Made by a program: the position numbers and the translations under genes
Shown here: in pieces, positions 14,577 through 19,898 of the stretch
How the letters are laid out: every line of letters begins with the position of its first letter
How positions within the stretch are numbered: the stretch's first letter is position 1
The notes under the pieces: model-generated
Told to the model about the DNA's origin: nothing
The model's input: the letters and a program-made list of their open reading frames with translations, nothing else
Database searches by the model: none
NCBI GenBank assembly: GCA_002371315.1
Contig: DFHL01000068.1
Coordinates: 22,397 to 42,294 of the forward strand
Origin: Bacteroidales bacterium UBA3724
GTDB lineage: Bacteria; Bacteroidota; Bacteroidia; Bacteroidales; P3
Direction of reading: 5' to 3'
Length of the DNA: 19,898 nucleotides

Positions 14577-14660
14577 GTTAACTTTAACCTTAACGTTAAC
14601 TTTAGAATGGCTACAGCATTCCAACCGTGATGGCCAGTTAAGGTTAAGGCTAACGTTAAC
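14577..14660. terminator. Bidirectional terminator built from hexamer repeats between convergent genes
   Basis: The arms 14577-14601 and 14636-14660 are 25 bp each and complementary at 22 positions. Each arm is itself a tandem hexamer: GTTAAC, TTTAAC, CTTAAC, GTTAAC on the left and GTTAAG, GTTAAG, GCTAAC, GTTAAC on the right. The hairpin fills the gap between the permease end and the end of the convergent channel gene. Confidence 0.6.
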
Positions 14661-14665
14661 TACTC

Positions 14666-16390
14666 TCATTGGTTTTCGAGTGCTTCCAACGTATCTATCA
14701 GCACTTTGAGGGCTGCGTAGTAGCGTTCGTCGGGGGCTTTGAGGACGGTTTTTACATTGAGGTACACGACCACCACCGAAGCGCCGCTGTGGTTGAAGAT
14801 GGCACGAGAGATGTAGTTACGCTCTTCCTCAAGGCCAAAGCACTTGCTGCCGTGGGTGGTGAACGAAAAGTTGAAAGTGAAGTCCTTGCGGGCGGCGGAA
14901 TGGACAGTCACCTCGGCAGATACGGTGCGGAGACGCTCGCAGAACGACTCGACCCACTGGTGGTCGCCGTCGGCCACGTGCGAGCCCTCGAAACGGTAGC
15001 CCTCCGTGCCTGTCGGCATTCCCCACTGCACCTCGATGTCGGCCCGTCCGCTGGCGCCACTCGTCAGTATCAGCACACGCTGTCCGCGCCTGATCCGCCC
15101 CAAGTCGGCCACGTAGTCACTGAGGGCTTCCGGAGCGTCCTTGTCAGCGGCTTCCATCTTCGCAAAACACTCGCCTGTGAGCTGGTTCAACTCGGTAGCG
15201 GCACCGTATAAACGGCGCTCGCGGCTGATGATGTTGCAGTCGGGGCAGTTTTCGTCGAGGGTGGCCATCAAGTGCGAGAGGCCGTATTCGGTGGCCCCGA
15301 TGGGGTTGACCAGCACCAGCTGCCGGTTTTCGTCCCATCGGCGGTAGCCGTAGCTGGTGTTGCTTCTCAGGTGGCGTTCCACGACCGTCAAATCGTTCGC
15401 ACGCAGGTTCTCTTCGCTCTTCATCGGCCGCAGCCGCATATCGTCCGACGAGCGCACGGCTTCCAGTATCTCGTTGTCAGTGAGCATACAAATGGCGCGC
15501 AGGTAGTCGACCGAGAGGTAGCGGGGCGGTGCCGAACGCGGATGCCCGTCGTCGCTCATCAGCAGGAGTTTCCTCTTGGAATGCTGCGACTCGAAGCGCT
15601 GGTAGAGCAGGTTGCGGCGTTCCTCGAGTTCCTCTTCCTTGCGGGTGGCCTCGATGGTCTCGATGAATCCGGAGCCTATCAGGCCTGCCGGCACGGCGAA
15701 GATGGCGATGCCCAGCACGCCCACCAGCACCGCAATCAGGCGGCCCCATAAGGTAATCGGCGGCGTGTCGGCAAAACCGCCGGGGTCGCCGATGTATTGC
15801 ATAAAGGCCCACACCACGCTGCGCCAGCCGTTGTCGTAGACCTCGGGCTGCGCCTGGTGTTCGACGAAGAAGAGCAGGAACGACAGGATAAGCGTCACGA
15901 TGCAGAGGAACTGCAGCGAGATCCACAGCTCGCGCCGCTTGGAGCGGAAGGCGTCGCCCAGCAGGCGGAATGACTTCATATAGCGGAACACGCGGAGTAG
16001 GCGGAACACGCGGAGCACCTTCAGCGCCGAGTAGGGCACGGGGAAGAGCAGGGCGAGGTAGAAGCTGTAGGTCGAAACGATGTCGACAAGGCCGTAGAAC
16101 GACAGGCAGTAGCGCACACGGCCCCAGAAGCCCTTGTACTTGGGGTCCAGCAGGTCGGCACACCAGATGCGCAGCGTCACCTCGACGGTGAAGACCGCCG
16201 TGGTGAAGATGTCGATGGCGCGGAGCCATCCGCCGTAGCGAAGGCTGATGCTGTCGAAGGTGGAGAGGAACACCTCGACGGTACTGATGATGATCAGGCC
16301 GATGATGGCCCAGTCCACCTTGTTCTCCCACTGCCGCGTCTCCAATCGGTCGTCGAAGACGCGGTTCAGCTGCTGCTTAATCTTCTGCAT
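14666..16390 (-). CDS. Voltage-gated-type ion channel with atypical filter and large C-terminal domain
   Basis: A 574-residue membrane protein. The first 245 residues have the six-helix voltage-gated channel fold: S1 near 26-44, S2 near 57-77 with Glu70, S3 near 97-117 with Asp103, and an S4 with positive charges every third residue (Arg127, 130, 133, 136, Lys139, Arg142), then S5 near 156-176, a pore loop and S6 near 217-240. The pore reads WAFMQYIGDPGGFADTPPIT and then TLWGR, so flanks are as in Kv channels but the TVGYGD filter is absent. Residues 243-574 are soluble; they hold a charged linker and a mixed alpha/beta domain I cannot name (QLVLVNPIGATEYG, GQRVLILTSGASGRADIEV, ASVVVVYLNVKTVL). 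It is the last gene after the nuclease and coiled-coil genes, 30 bp downstream. Ion selectivity and trigger are unknown. Confidence 0.85.
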   Translation of the reverse strand: MQKIKQQLNRVFDDRLETRQWENKVDWAIIGLIIISTVEVFLSTFDSISLRYGGWLRAIDIFTTAVFTVEVTLRIWCADLLDPKYKGFWGRVRYCLSFYGLVDIVSTYSFYLALLFPVPYSALKVLRVFRLLRVFRYMKSFRLLGDAFRSKRRELWISLQFLCIVTLILSFLLFFVEHQAQPEVYDNGWRSVVWAFMQYIGDPGGFADTPPITLWGRLIAVLVGVLGIAIFAVPAGLIGSGFIETIEATRKEEELEERRNLLYQRFESQHSKRKLLLMSDDGHPRSAPPRYLSVDYLRAICMLTDNEILEAVRSSDDMRLRPMKSEENLRANDLTVVERHLRSNTSYGYRRWDENRQLVLVNPIGATEYGLSHLMATLDENCPDCNIISRERRLYGAATELNQLTGECFAKMEAADKDAPEALSDYVADLGRIRRGQRVLILTSGASGRADIEVQWGMPTGTEGYRFEGSHVADGDHQWVESFCERLRTVSAEVTVHSAARKDFTFNFSFTTHGSKCFGLEEERNYISRAIFNHSGASVVVVYLNVKTVLKAPDERYYAALKVLIDTLEALENQ

Positions 16391-16420
16391 CCTCCAAAAG
16401 AAAGTGAATAGTGAACGTAA

Positions 16421-16681
16421 TCACTTCTTCTTTGCACGTTCGCGCTCGCGGGCGAGGTCTTCCTTGGCACGCTCGATCTCGCGCTTGAGGTCTTCGATGT
16501 GACGGTCGTGGGCAGCGGCGTGGGCAATCTTGGCCTTGCGGTAGTTGACGCGACTGGTGGGCGAACTGGCACCCTTGGCCAGGTTGGCGTAATGCTCGTT
16601 GTCGCGCTTCTTGGCCTCGCGCTCCGTGGCCACACGGGCCCGCAACTCGATGAGTTTCTTGCGGTAGTATTCTACGCTCAT
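16421..16681 (-). CDS. Small coiled-coil protein
   Basis: An 86-residue, very basic and acidic helical protein. Two helical halves (RKKLIELRARVATEREAKKR and HIEDLKREIERAKEDLARER) flank a short loop KGASSPTSR, which suggests a helical hairpin or dimer. It has no signal peptide or membrane segment. It starts 8 bp after the nuclease gene stop and ends 30 bp before the channel gene, so it is almost certainly co-transcribed with both. It may act as an adaptor between them or regulate either one, but no family is recognised. Confidence 0.75.
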   Translation of the reverse strand: MSVEYYRKKLIELRARVATEREAKKRDNEHYANLAKGASSPTSRVNYRKAKIAHAAAHDRHIEDLKREIERAKEDLARERERAKKK

Positions 16682-16689
16682 AGTGTTGG

Positions 16690-17559
16690 TTATTTGAGTT
16701 TATAGGTGTCGGAAACTTTCTTCCAATAGGTGCAGTTCTCTTTCTTGGTGCGGACAACATCAAGCATAAATACACCCACGAACTTGTAGAGGTTCAAGCC
16801 AAAGTCGTCACGCTGTCGGAAAAAGACAACCCGTTTATGGTCGAAGGTGCTCAAAGCAGTGGGTACGTGATTAGGGTAACCTTTCTCTTTTTTTGGTCGT
16901 TCTTCAATGAGATTTCCATCCTCCAAGAGTTTGTTTTCCCATAATCTATTGGTGGCATCGGGGGCCCACAGCATAGTCTTTTCGTCGATGTCGGCACCTG
17001 CTGCACGAAGGAAACCTTTGTGTTTGGCCTTGATGCCGAAAATGTCACAAGCATCGTCGATGGTCTGGACATAGATATTGTCGTCCACATTCAGGCAACC
17101 TTTCTTCTTGTAGTACTTGGCATCGTGCAAAACATAGCCATCCCACGGAACGAACTTGTCGCCCAAGTTCTTGATGCGACTTCGGATTTCCTCCACCACT
17201 TTCTCGATGTCCTTGTGGACTGCTTCAAGCGGCTGGTCGCAGTTGACAACCCTGACATCCACCTTGCCGCGCTTTGCCACTTCCGCATTGCGAAGCCTGT
17301 CGCGCTCCCTCTGTTCTTCGCTTGTGTAATGGTACTTCTCGTTGACTTCCACCACCATCTTCACCTGCGGCAGATAAAGATCGGCCAAAGCATACTTGTC
17401 CTTCTCTCCACGATTGACATACTGCTGAAAGACAAACTGCACACGGTCATCGCCCAACCGATGCCAGATACGCTGGATTACATACGTTTCAAACGGTTTG
17501 CGAGAGATGGATTTGAAGGAGTATGCAAGATATTGTAGTTTAAAATCTTGAGTTGACAT
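16690..17559 (-). CDS. PvuRts1I/AbaSI-like modification-dependent restriction endonuclease
   Basis: A 289-residue protein that fits the PvuRts1I/AbaSI family, enzymes that cut DNA containing 5-hydroxymethylcytosine or its glucosylated form. The N-terminal Vsr-like PD-(D/E)XK domain shows FETYVIQRIWHRL (23-35), FVFQQYVNR (42-50), then ALADLYLPQ with Asp60 and VVEVNEKYH with Glu71, Glu74 and His77 as likely catalytic residues. A helical linker with KFVPWDGY follows, and the C-terminal half (RVVFFRQRDDFGLNLYKFVG near 243-262) has the look of the family's SRA-like base-reading domain. No methyltransferase is nearby, as expected for a modification-dependent enzyme. It would protect against phages with modified cytosines. 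The family assignment is by motif recall; confidence in a nuclease is higher than in base specificity. Confidence 0.8.
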   Translation of the reverse strand: MSTQDFKLQYLAYSFKSISRKPFETYVIQRIWHRLGDDRVQFVFQQYVNRGEKDKYALADLYLPQVKMVVEVNEKYHYTSEEQRERDRLRNAEVAKRGKVDVRVVNCDQPLEAVHKDIEKVVEEIRSRIKNLGDKFVPWDGYVLHDAKYYKKKGCLNVDDNIYVQTIDDACDIFGIKAKHKGFLRAAGADIDEKTMLWAPDATNRLWENKLLEDGNLIEERPKKEKGYPNHVPTALSTFDHKRVVFFRQRDDFGLNLYKFVGVFMLDVVRTKKENCTYWKKVSDTYKLK

Positions 17560-17663
17560 AAAAGTATTCTAGATTTAATTGGAACAATAGTCTGAAGAAT
17601 ACGCAGGGGCTTTCTTCCCACATTTTCAACAAAATGTTTCGCCTCCGAAGGTTTTAAGTTTGT

Positions 17664-17697
17664 GTGCTATAATCTATAATATTTTATTTGTTAGCAC
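17664..17697. promoter_or_regulatory. Dyad in the region upstream of the nuclease gene
   Basis: GTGCTA (17664-17669) and TAGCAC (17692-17697) are perfect inverted copies around a 22-bp AT-rich centre. The dyad lies about 105 bp upstream of the nuclease start and may be an operator for the nuclease-channel operon. No confident -7 element for the minus strand was found here. Confidence 0.3.
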
Positions 17698-17710
17698 TTT
17701 AATGGTTGAA

Positions 17711-17743
17711 AGTCATTGGCAAGCACATAGCCTGCCAATGACT
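17711..17743 (-). terminator. Perfect 11-bp hairpin after the 100-residue protein gene
   Basis: AGTCATTGGCA (17711-17721) and TGCCAATGACT (17733-17743) pair perfectly around an 11-nt loop, 12 bp after the stop of the minus-strand gene at 17756. The downstream minus-strand sequence starts TTTCAACC, a weak T-run. It probably separates the OmpA-like group from the nuclease group. Confidence 0.6.
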
Positions 17744-17755
17744 GTTGCCAACGGT

Positions 17756-18058
17756 TTACTTGCCGGCGGCGGTGATGGTGATGCCGTTGTCGGCCAGGGC
17801 GCTGTCGTCGGCGTTGGCCACCTGGACCTTGATGCCATAGAGCTCCTTCACCTTGTCCTCGAAGTTGCCAACCTGCATATTGCCACGCACGGTCAGCTCG
17901 CCACCCTTGGCGTCGTTGGCGCGGATGGATGCGAGGGTTGCATCGTCGTCGGCGAAGCGGGCGCCGTTATAGACGCGCAGGGTCGAACCAAAAGCTTTCT
18001 TGAATTCGGCGCGAAGGGTCTTCACCTTCATATTGCCGGTCATTTTGATGTCTGCCAT
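17756..18058 (-). CDS. Small hypothetical protein (100 residues)
   Basis: A compact 100-residue cytoplasmic protein. It seems to contain two similar halves, each with a strand, a helix and the phrase (K)xxFKKAFGSTLRVYNG or KVKELYGIKVQVAN, and a central FADDDATLASIRANDAKGGE. The pattern of a helix followed by G-x-x-x/L-R-V-Y suggests a beta-grasp-like fold, but this is only a guess. I recall similar small proteins beside OmpA-domain genes in Bacteroidota without a named function. A 73-bp spacer with a hairpin separates it from the OmpA-like gene upstream, and a perfect hairpin follows it. Confidence 0.75.
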   Translation of the reverse strand: MADIKMTGNMKVKTLRAEFKKAFGSTLRVYNGARFADDDATLASIRANDAKGGELTVRGNMQVGNFEDKVKELYGIKVQVANADDSALADNGITITAAGK

Positions 18059-18091
18059 AATATTAAAACGTTTTAAATTAATAAATGTAGC

Positions 18092-18114
18092 CTGTCAGGT
18101 TGGCAACCCGACAG
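18092..18114 (-). terminator. Hairpin between the OmpA-like gene and the 100-residue protein gene
   Basis: CTGTC-A-GGTT pairs with AACC-C-GACAG (18092-18114), a 9-bp stem with one mismatch and a 3-nt loop, 17 bp after the OmpA-like stop. No strong T-run follows on the minus strand, so it may be a partial terminator or RNA stabiliser that sets the ratio of the two products. Confidence 0.45.
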
Positions 18115-18131
18115 ACCGTGAATTGTCTCTT

Positions 18132-19169
18132 TTAGATGATTTCGAATTCGGTGCGACGATTCTCCGGAGCCATCGGGTCGTCGGCGTTCTTGGGCTGGCT
18201 GCTGCCAAAGCCTGCCGCTTCGAGGCGGCTGGCATCGATGCCCTCGTGCTCGGTCAGGAAGGTGACGGCGGCCTGGGCACGGGCTTCGCTCAGCTTCTGA
18301 TTGTGCGCCGCATCGCCTTCGGCGCTGGTGTGGCCGGCGATGCGCAAGCGCAACTCAGGATAATCTTTCATCAGCTTGGCCAGGTCGTGCAGCACAAACT
18401 TGGCATCCTCGCTGAGGTCGGCCTTGTCCTTCTGGAACTCGGCGGCGTTGAAATTGTCCTCTATCTGCTCCAGCTTCTGGATATAGACAGTGTCGGTGAC
18501 GGTCTGCACCACGGTGTCGGTGACGGTGACCACCTGCGACTCCGCTTTGGGACGACACAGCAGGGCCAGCACAATGCCAACAATAGCCAGCGCCAGCAGC
18601 AGCCACACCCACCAGGGGATGTGTTTCTTCTCAACTTCGCGCACGACTTCTTTCTCCACGATTTTTTCAACCACGACGGGTTTCCAGTTGTTGAGATATT
18701 CAAGCTCGAATTTGCCGCGCTTGCCACGGGCACCTTCCTCGAAGGAAGCCACATAGATGTCGTGCTGCTTGGCGCATTCAACAAGCTGCACAAGCATAGC
18801 CTCTGTCCACATCTGACGCACAGCGACGGTGTCGCCATTTTTCAGCGTGAGCATCTCTGACTTGCCGGTCTCTTTGTTGATGTCCTCATAGAAGTAGTTT
18901 GTCTTGAGCGACTTCTCGGGGTCTTCGTTGTCCTTGTGTTGCTTGAGTGCATCCACATATTCCTTGCGTTCTTTAGGGCCGAGGAACATCTTGTTCTCAC
19001 CGAGGCCCACTTTGCTGCCAGGGAAAGCCCGGTTCAGCTGCTCGACGGTGGCGTCGGGATGAATCAGCAGGTAGGCGTTGGCAATGCCAAGAGCTGTACG
19101 GCTCTTGTTTTCGCTGCGCACCAGCACTTTGGCGGTGTTGGGATAATTGGTTGTCTGTATTTCACTCAT
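18132..19169 (-). CDS. OmpA-domain protein with cytoplasmic N-domain and one membrane helix
   Basis: A 345-residue protein with an unusual order: a soluble N-terminal domain (1-160, no signal peptide), a short charged linker with VEKIVEKEVVREVEKK, one membrane helix (185-205, IPWWVWLLLALAIVGIVLAL), a Thr/Val-rich spacer, and a C-terminal OmpA-like peptidoglycan-binding domain (245-345, with RIAGHTSAEGDAAHN, LSEARAQA and ENRRTEFEI). The likely topology is N-domain in the cytoplasm and OmpA domain in the periplasm, anchored to murein, as in some motor or stress-sensing proteins. The N-domain (ALGIANAYLLIHPDATVEQL) is not one I can name. It starts 22 bp after the PH-like gene and belongs to that transcript. 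Confidence 0.85.
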   Translation of the reverse strand: MSEIQTTNYPNTAKVLVRSENKSRTALGIANAYLLIHPDATVEQLNRAFPGSKVGLGENKMFLGPKERKEYVDALKQHKDNEDPEKSLKTNYFYEDINKETGKSEMLTLKNGDTVAVRQMWTEAMLVQLVECAKQHDIYVASFEEGARGKRGKFELEYLNNWKPVVVEKIVEKEVVREVEKKHIPWWVWLLLALAIVGIVLALLCRPKAESQVVTVTDTVVQTVTDTVYIQKLEQIEDNFNAAEFQKDKADLSEDAKFVLHDLAKLMKDYPELRLRIAGHTSAEGDAAHNQKLSEARAQAAVTFLTEHEGIDASRLEAAGFGSSQPKNADDPMAPENRRTEFEII

Positions 19170-19191
19170 AATATTAAGATTTTAATTGTTT

Positions 19192-19533
19192 TTATGCAAA
19201 AATGATTCCTTTGCCACGCTTGGTGGCGTTGTAGTCCATCAGTATCTCCTTGATGCGGCGGCAGTCGCGCTTGCTGAGGCAGTAGGCGGTGATGGTGCCG
19301 CCCACGGCCTTGATTTCGATGTCGGCACCGATCAGGTGCTGGTCTATCTTGATGCGACGGATATAGCGGAAAGCCAGCACATCCTCGTCGACGCCTATCA
19401 TTGTCAGGTTGCGCTTGCGCACGGTGATGGTCTCCTCGTCGGTGTCGACGATGATGTGCCACGGAGTGGCGGCGTTGATAATCTTGCCATTGGCGGCCAG
19501 GGCCGCTTCGGTGGATGTTGCTTCAAAACGCAT
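19192..19533 (-). CDS. Small PH-like domain protein
   Basis: A 113-residue cytoplasmic protein when read from the ATG at 19533; a TTG two codons upstream also fits the frame but is less likely. Several beta-strands (WHIIVDTDEETITVRKRN, DVLAFRYIRRIKID, DIEIKAVGGTITAYCLS) are followed by one C-terminal helix (KRDCRRIKEILMDYN). That is the order of bacterial pleckstrin-homology-like domains, which bind membranes or proteins. The match is structural and by eye only. It is the first gene of a minus-strand group with the OmpA-domain gene and the 100-residue protein, with a -7-like element about 84 bp upstream. Confidence 0.7.
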   Translation of the reverse strand: MRFEATSTEAALAANGKIINAATPWHIIVDTDEETITVRKRNLTMIGVDEDVLAFRYIRRIKIDQHLIGADIEIKAVGGTITAYCLSKRDCRRIKEILMDYNATKRGKGIIFA

Positions 19534-19616
19534 AAGCAAATTGTTGTTTCTCGTGCTCGCCGCGGGCTGCCTGCCCGACGGCGATGTTGTTGTTAAATTG
19601 TTTTGTTTTCTGTGTG

Positions 19617-19624
19617 CAAAATTA
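19617..19624 (-). promoter_or_regulatory. Possible -7 element for the PH-like/OmpA group
   Basis: The minus strand reads TAATTTTG, matching TAnnTTTG, 84 bp upstream of the ATG at 19533. No TTTG occurs at the expected -33 spacing. Confidence 0.45.
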
Positions 19625-19733
19625 CGAACAATTCACTTTGGCTGCTTGTTTCTAATTTGGTTCTTTTTGTATACACCTATATATCAACCATCTTCCAGAG
19701 CGCATAGCACCAGATTGCGACCACAGGACATAC

Positions 19734-19787
19734 AAAAAAAAGAGCGCGGGTCTATGCCGTCTTGCCTATCCCGTGCACCGAGGCTCT
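19734..19787 (-). terminator. Possible terminator for a gene beyond the right edge
   Basis: On the minus strand a hairpin (GCACGGG at 19770-19776 with CCCGCGC at 19744-19750, one non-Watson-Crick position; or outer AGAGC/GCTCT) is followed directly by eight T (19734-19741). It would end a minus-strand transcript coming from outside the window. Confidence 0.5.
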
Positions 19788-19845
19788 CACGTCAATGGTC
19801 CGCATCCTCACACCAATGTAGAAACCAGGGTTTTCTCCGCCCGTT

Positions 19846-19882
19846 GTACAGTATATGTACAGTATTTGTACAGTATTTGTAC
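19846..19882. repeat. Three tandem 11-bp units
   Basis: GTACAGTATAT (19846-19856) is followed by two exact copies of GTACAGTATTT (19857-19878) and a partial GTAC. The array lies at the very end of the window. Confidence 0.85.
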
Positions 19883-19897
19883 GCTTCGGAAGCGTAC
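19879..19897. repeat. Perfect palindrome at the window end
   Basis: GTACGCTT (19879-19886) and AAGCGTAC (19890-19897) pair perfectly around CGG. It follows the 11-bp tandem array directly and shares its GTAC. No function is assigned. Confidence 0.7.
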
Positions 19898-19898
19898 A

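Larger units (their letters stand above)
19534..19898. other. Non-coding right end of the window
   Basis: No convincing gene is seen in these 365 bp. They hold a -7-like element, a T-run hairpin on the minus strand and short tandem repeats at the edge, listed separately. On the minus strand several stop-interrupted frames look protein-like (for example VVAIWCYALWKMVDI near 19682-19726), as in multi-copy non-coding elements. Confidence 0.6.

Noticed and set aside
17655..17662. TAAGTTTG, a plus-strand match to the -7 consensus
   Set aside because: No plus-strand gene lies downstream before the minus-strand gene at 17756, and no -33 element is at the right distance.
18000..18860. 286-codon plus-strand frame opposite the OmpA-domain gene
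   Set aside because: The minus strand has an unmistakable OmpA C-terminal domain and membrane helix; the plus frame is a shadow.

Overview
This window looks like chromosomal DNA of an uncultured member of the Bacteroidota, probably order Bacteroidales. The case rests on sequence signs: several intergenic regions carry the Bacteroides-type -7 promoter element TAnnTTTG (one with a TTTG at the correct -33 spacing), most genes lack a Shine-Dalgarno sequence, and several families (secreted LPP20/FlgT-like and DUF6175-like proteins, three-helix small membrane protein, OmpA fusion with a single membrane anchor) are typical of that phylum. Genus cannot be fixed from the sequence alone. No rRNA, tRNA, CRISPR array, transposase or integrase was found.

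Layout. (1) 59-970, minus: an LD-carboxypeptidase (S66). (2) 1180-3424, plus: a three-gene set encoding a DRTGG-domain protein, an RsbW-type HATPase and a putative sensory [FeFe]-hydrogenase; the two internal spacers are made of 7-bp tandem repeats. A small outer-membrane-like protein follows (3491-4036), then a short fragment that looks like the tail of a glycine-rich surface protein. (3) 4171-6174, minus: an SF1 (UPF1-like) helicase with a second kind of 7-bp tandem repeat inside its reading frame. (4) 6390-11109, minus: six tightly packed genes, four of them with signal peptides, behind a good Bacteroides promoter and a leader that can fold as a terminator/antiterminator switch. The upstream three genes of this set are much more AT-rich than the rest. 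(5) About 790 bp of non-coding DNA full of palindromes and repeats (11110-11903). (6) A small membrane protein (minus), then a NatA/NatB-type ABC exporter pair (plus, 12376-14567). (7) 14666-19533, minus: PH-like protein, OmpA-domain membrane protein, a 100-residue protein, a PvuRts1I/AbaSI-like modification-dependent endonuclease, a coiled-coil protein and a voltage-gated-type ion channel with an abnormal selectivity filter and a large unknown C-terminal domain.

How the genes may work together. Region 2 reads as a redox or H2 sensing and signalling unit rather than a catalytic hydrogenase. Region 4 reads as a cell-envelope module under attenuation control. In region 7 the nuclease, coiled-coil protein and channel are spaced by 8 and 30 bp and very probably form one transcript. 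A nuclease against modified phage DNA next to a membrane channel is the best candidate in this window for an undescribed system, possibly a two-layer defence unit; that role is inference. The window end lies in short tandem repeats and its first 11 bases recur inverted near the other end, so the window may be a whole contig that broke at repeats.
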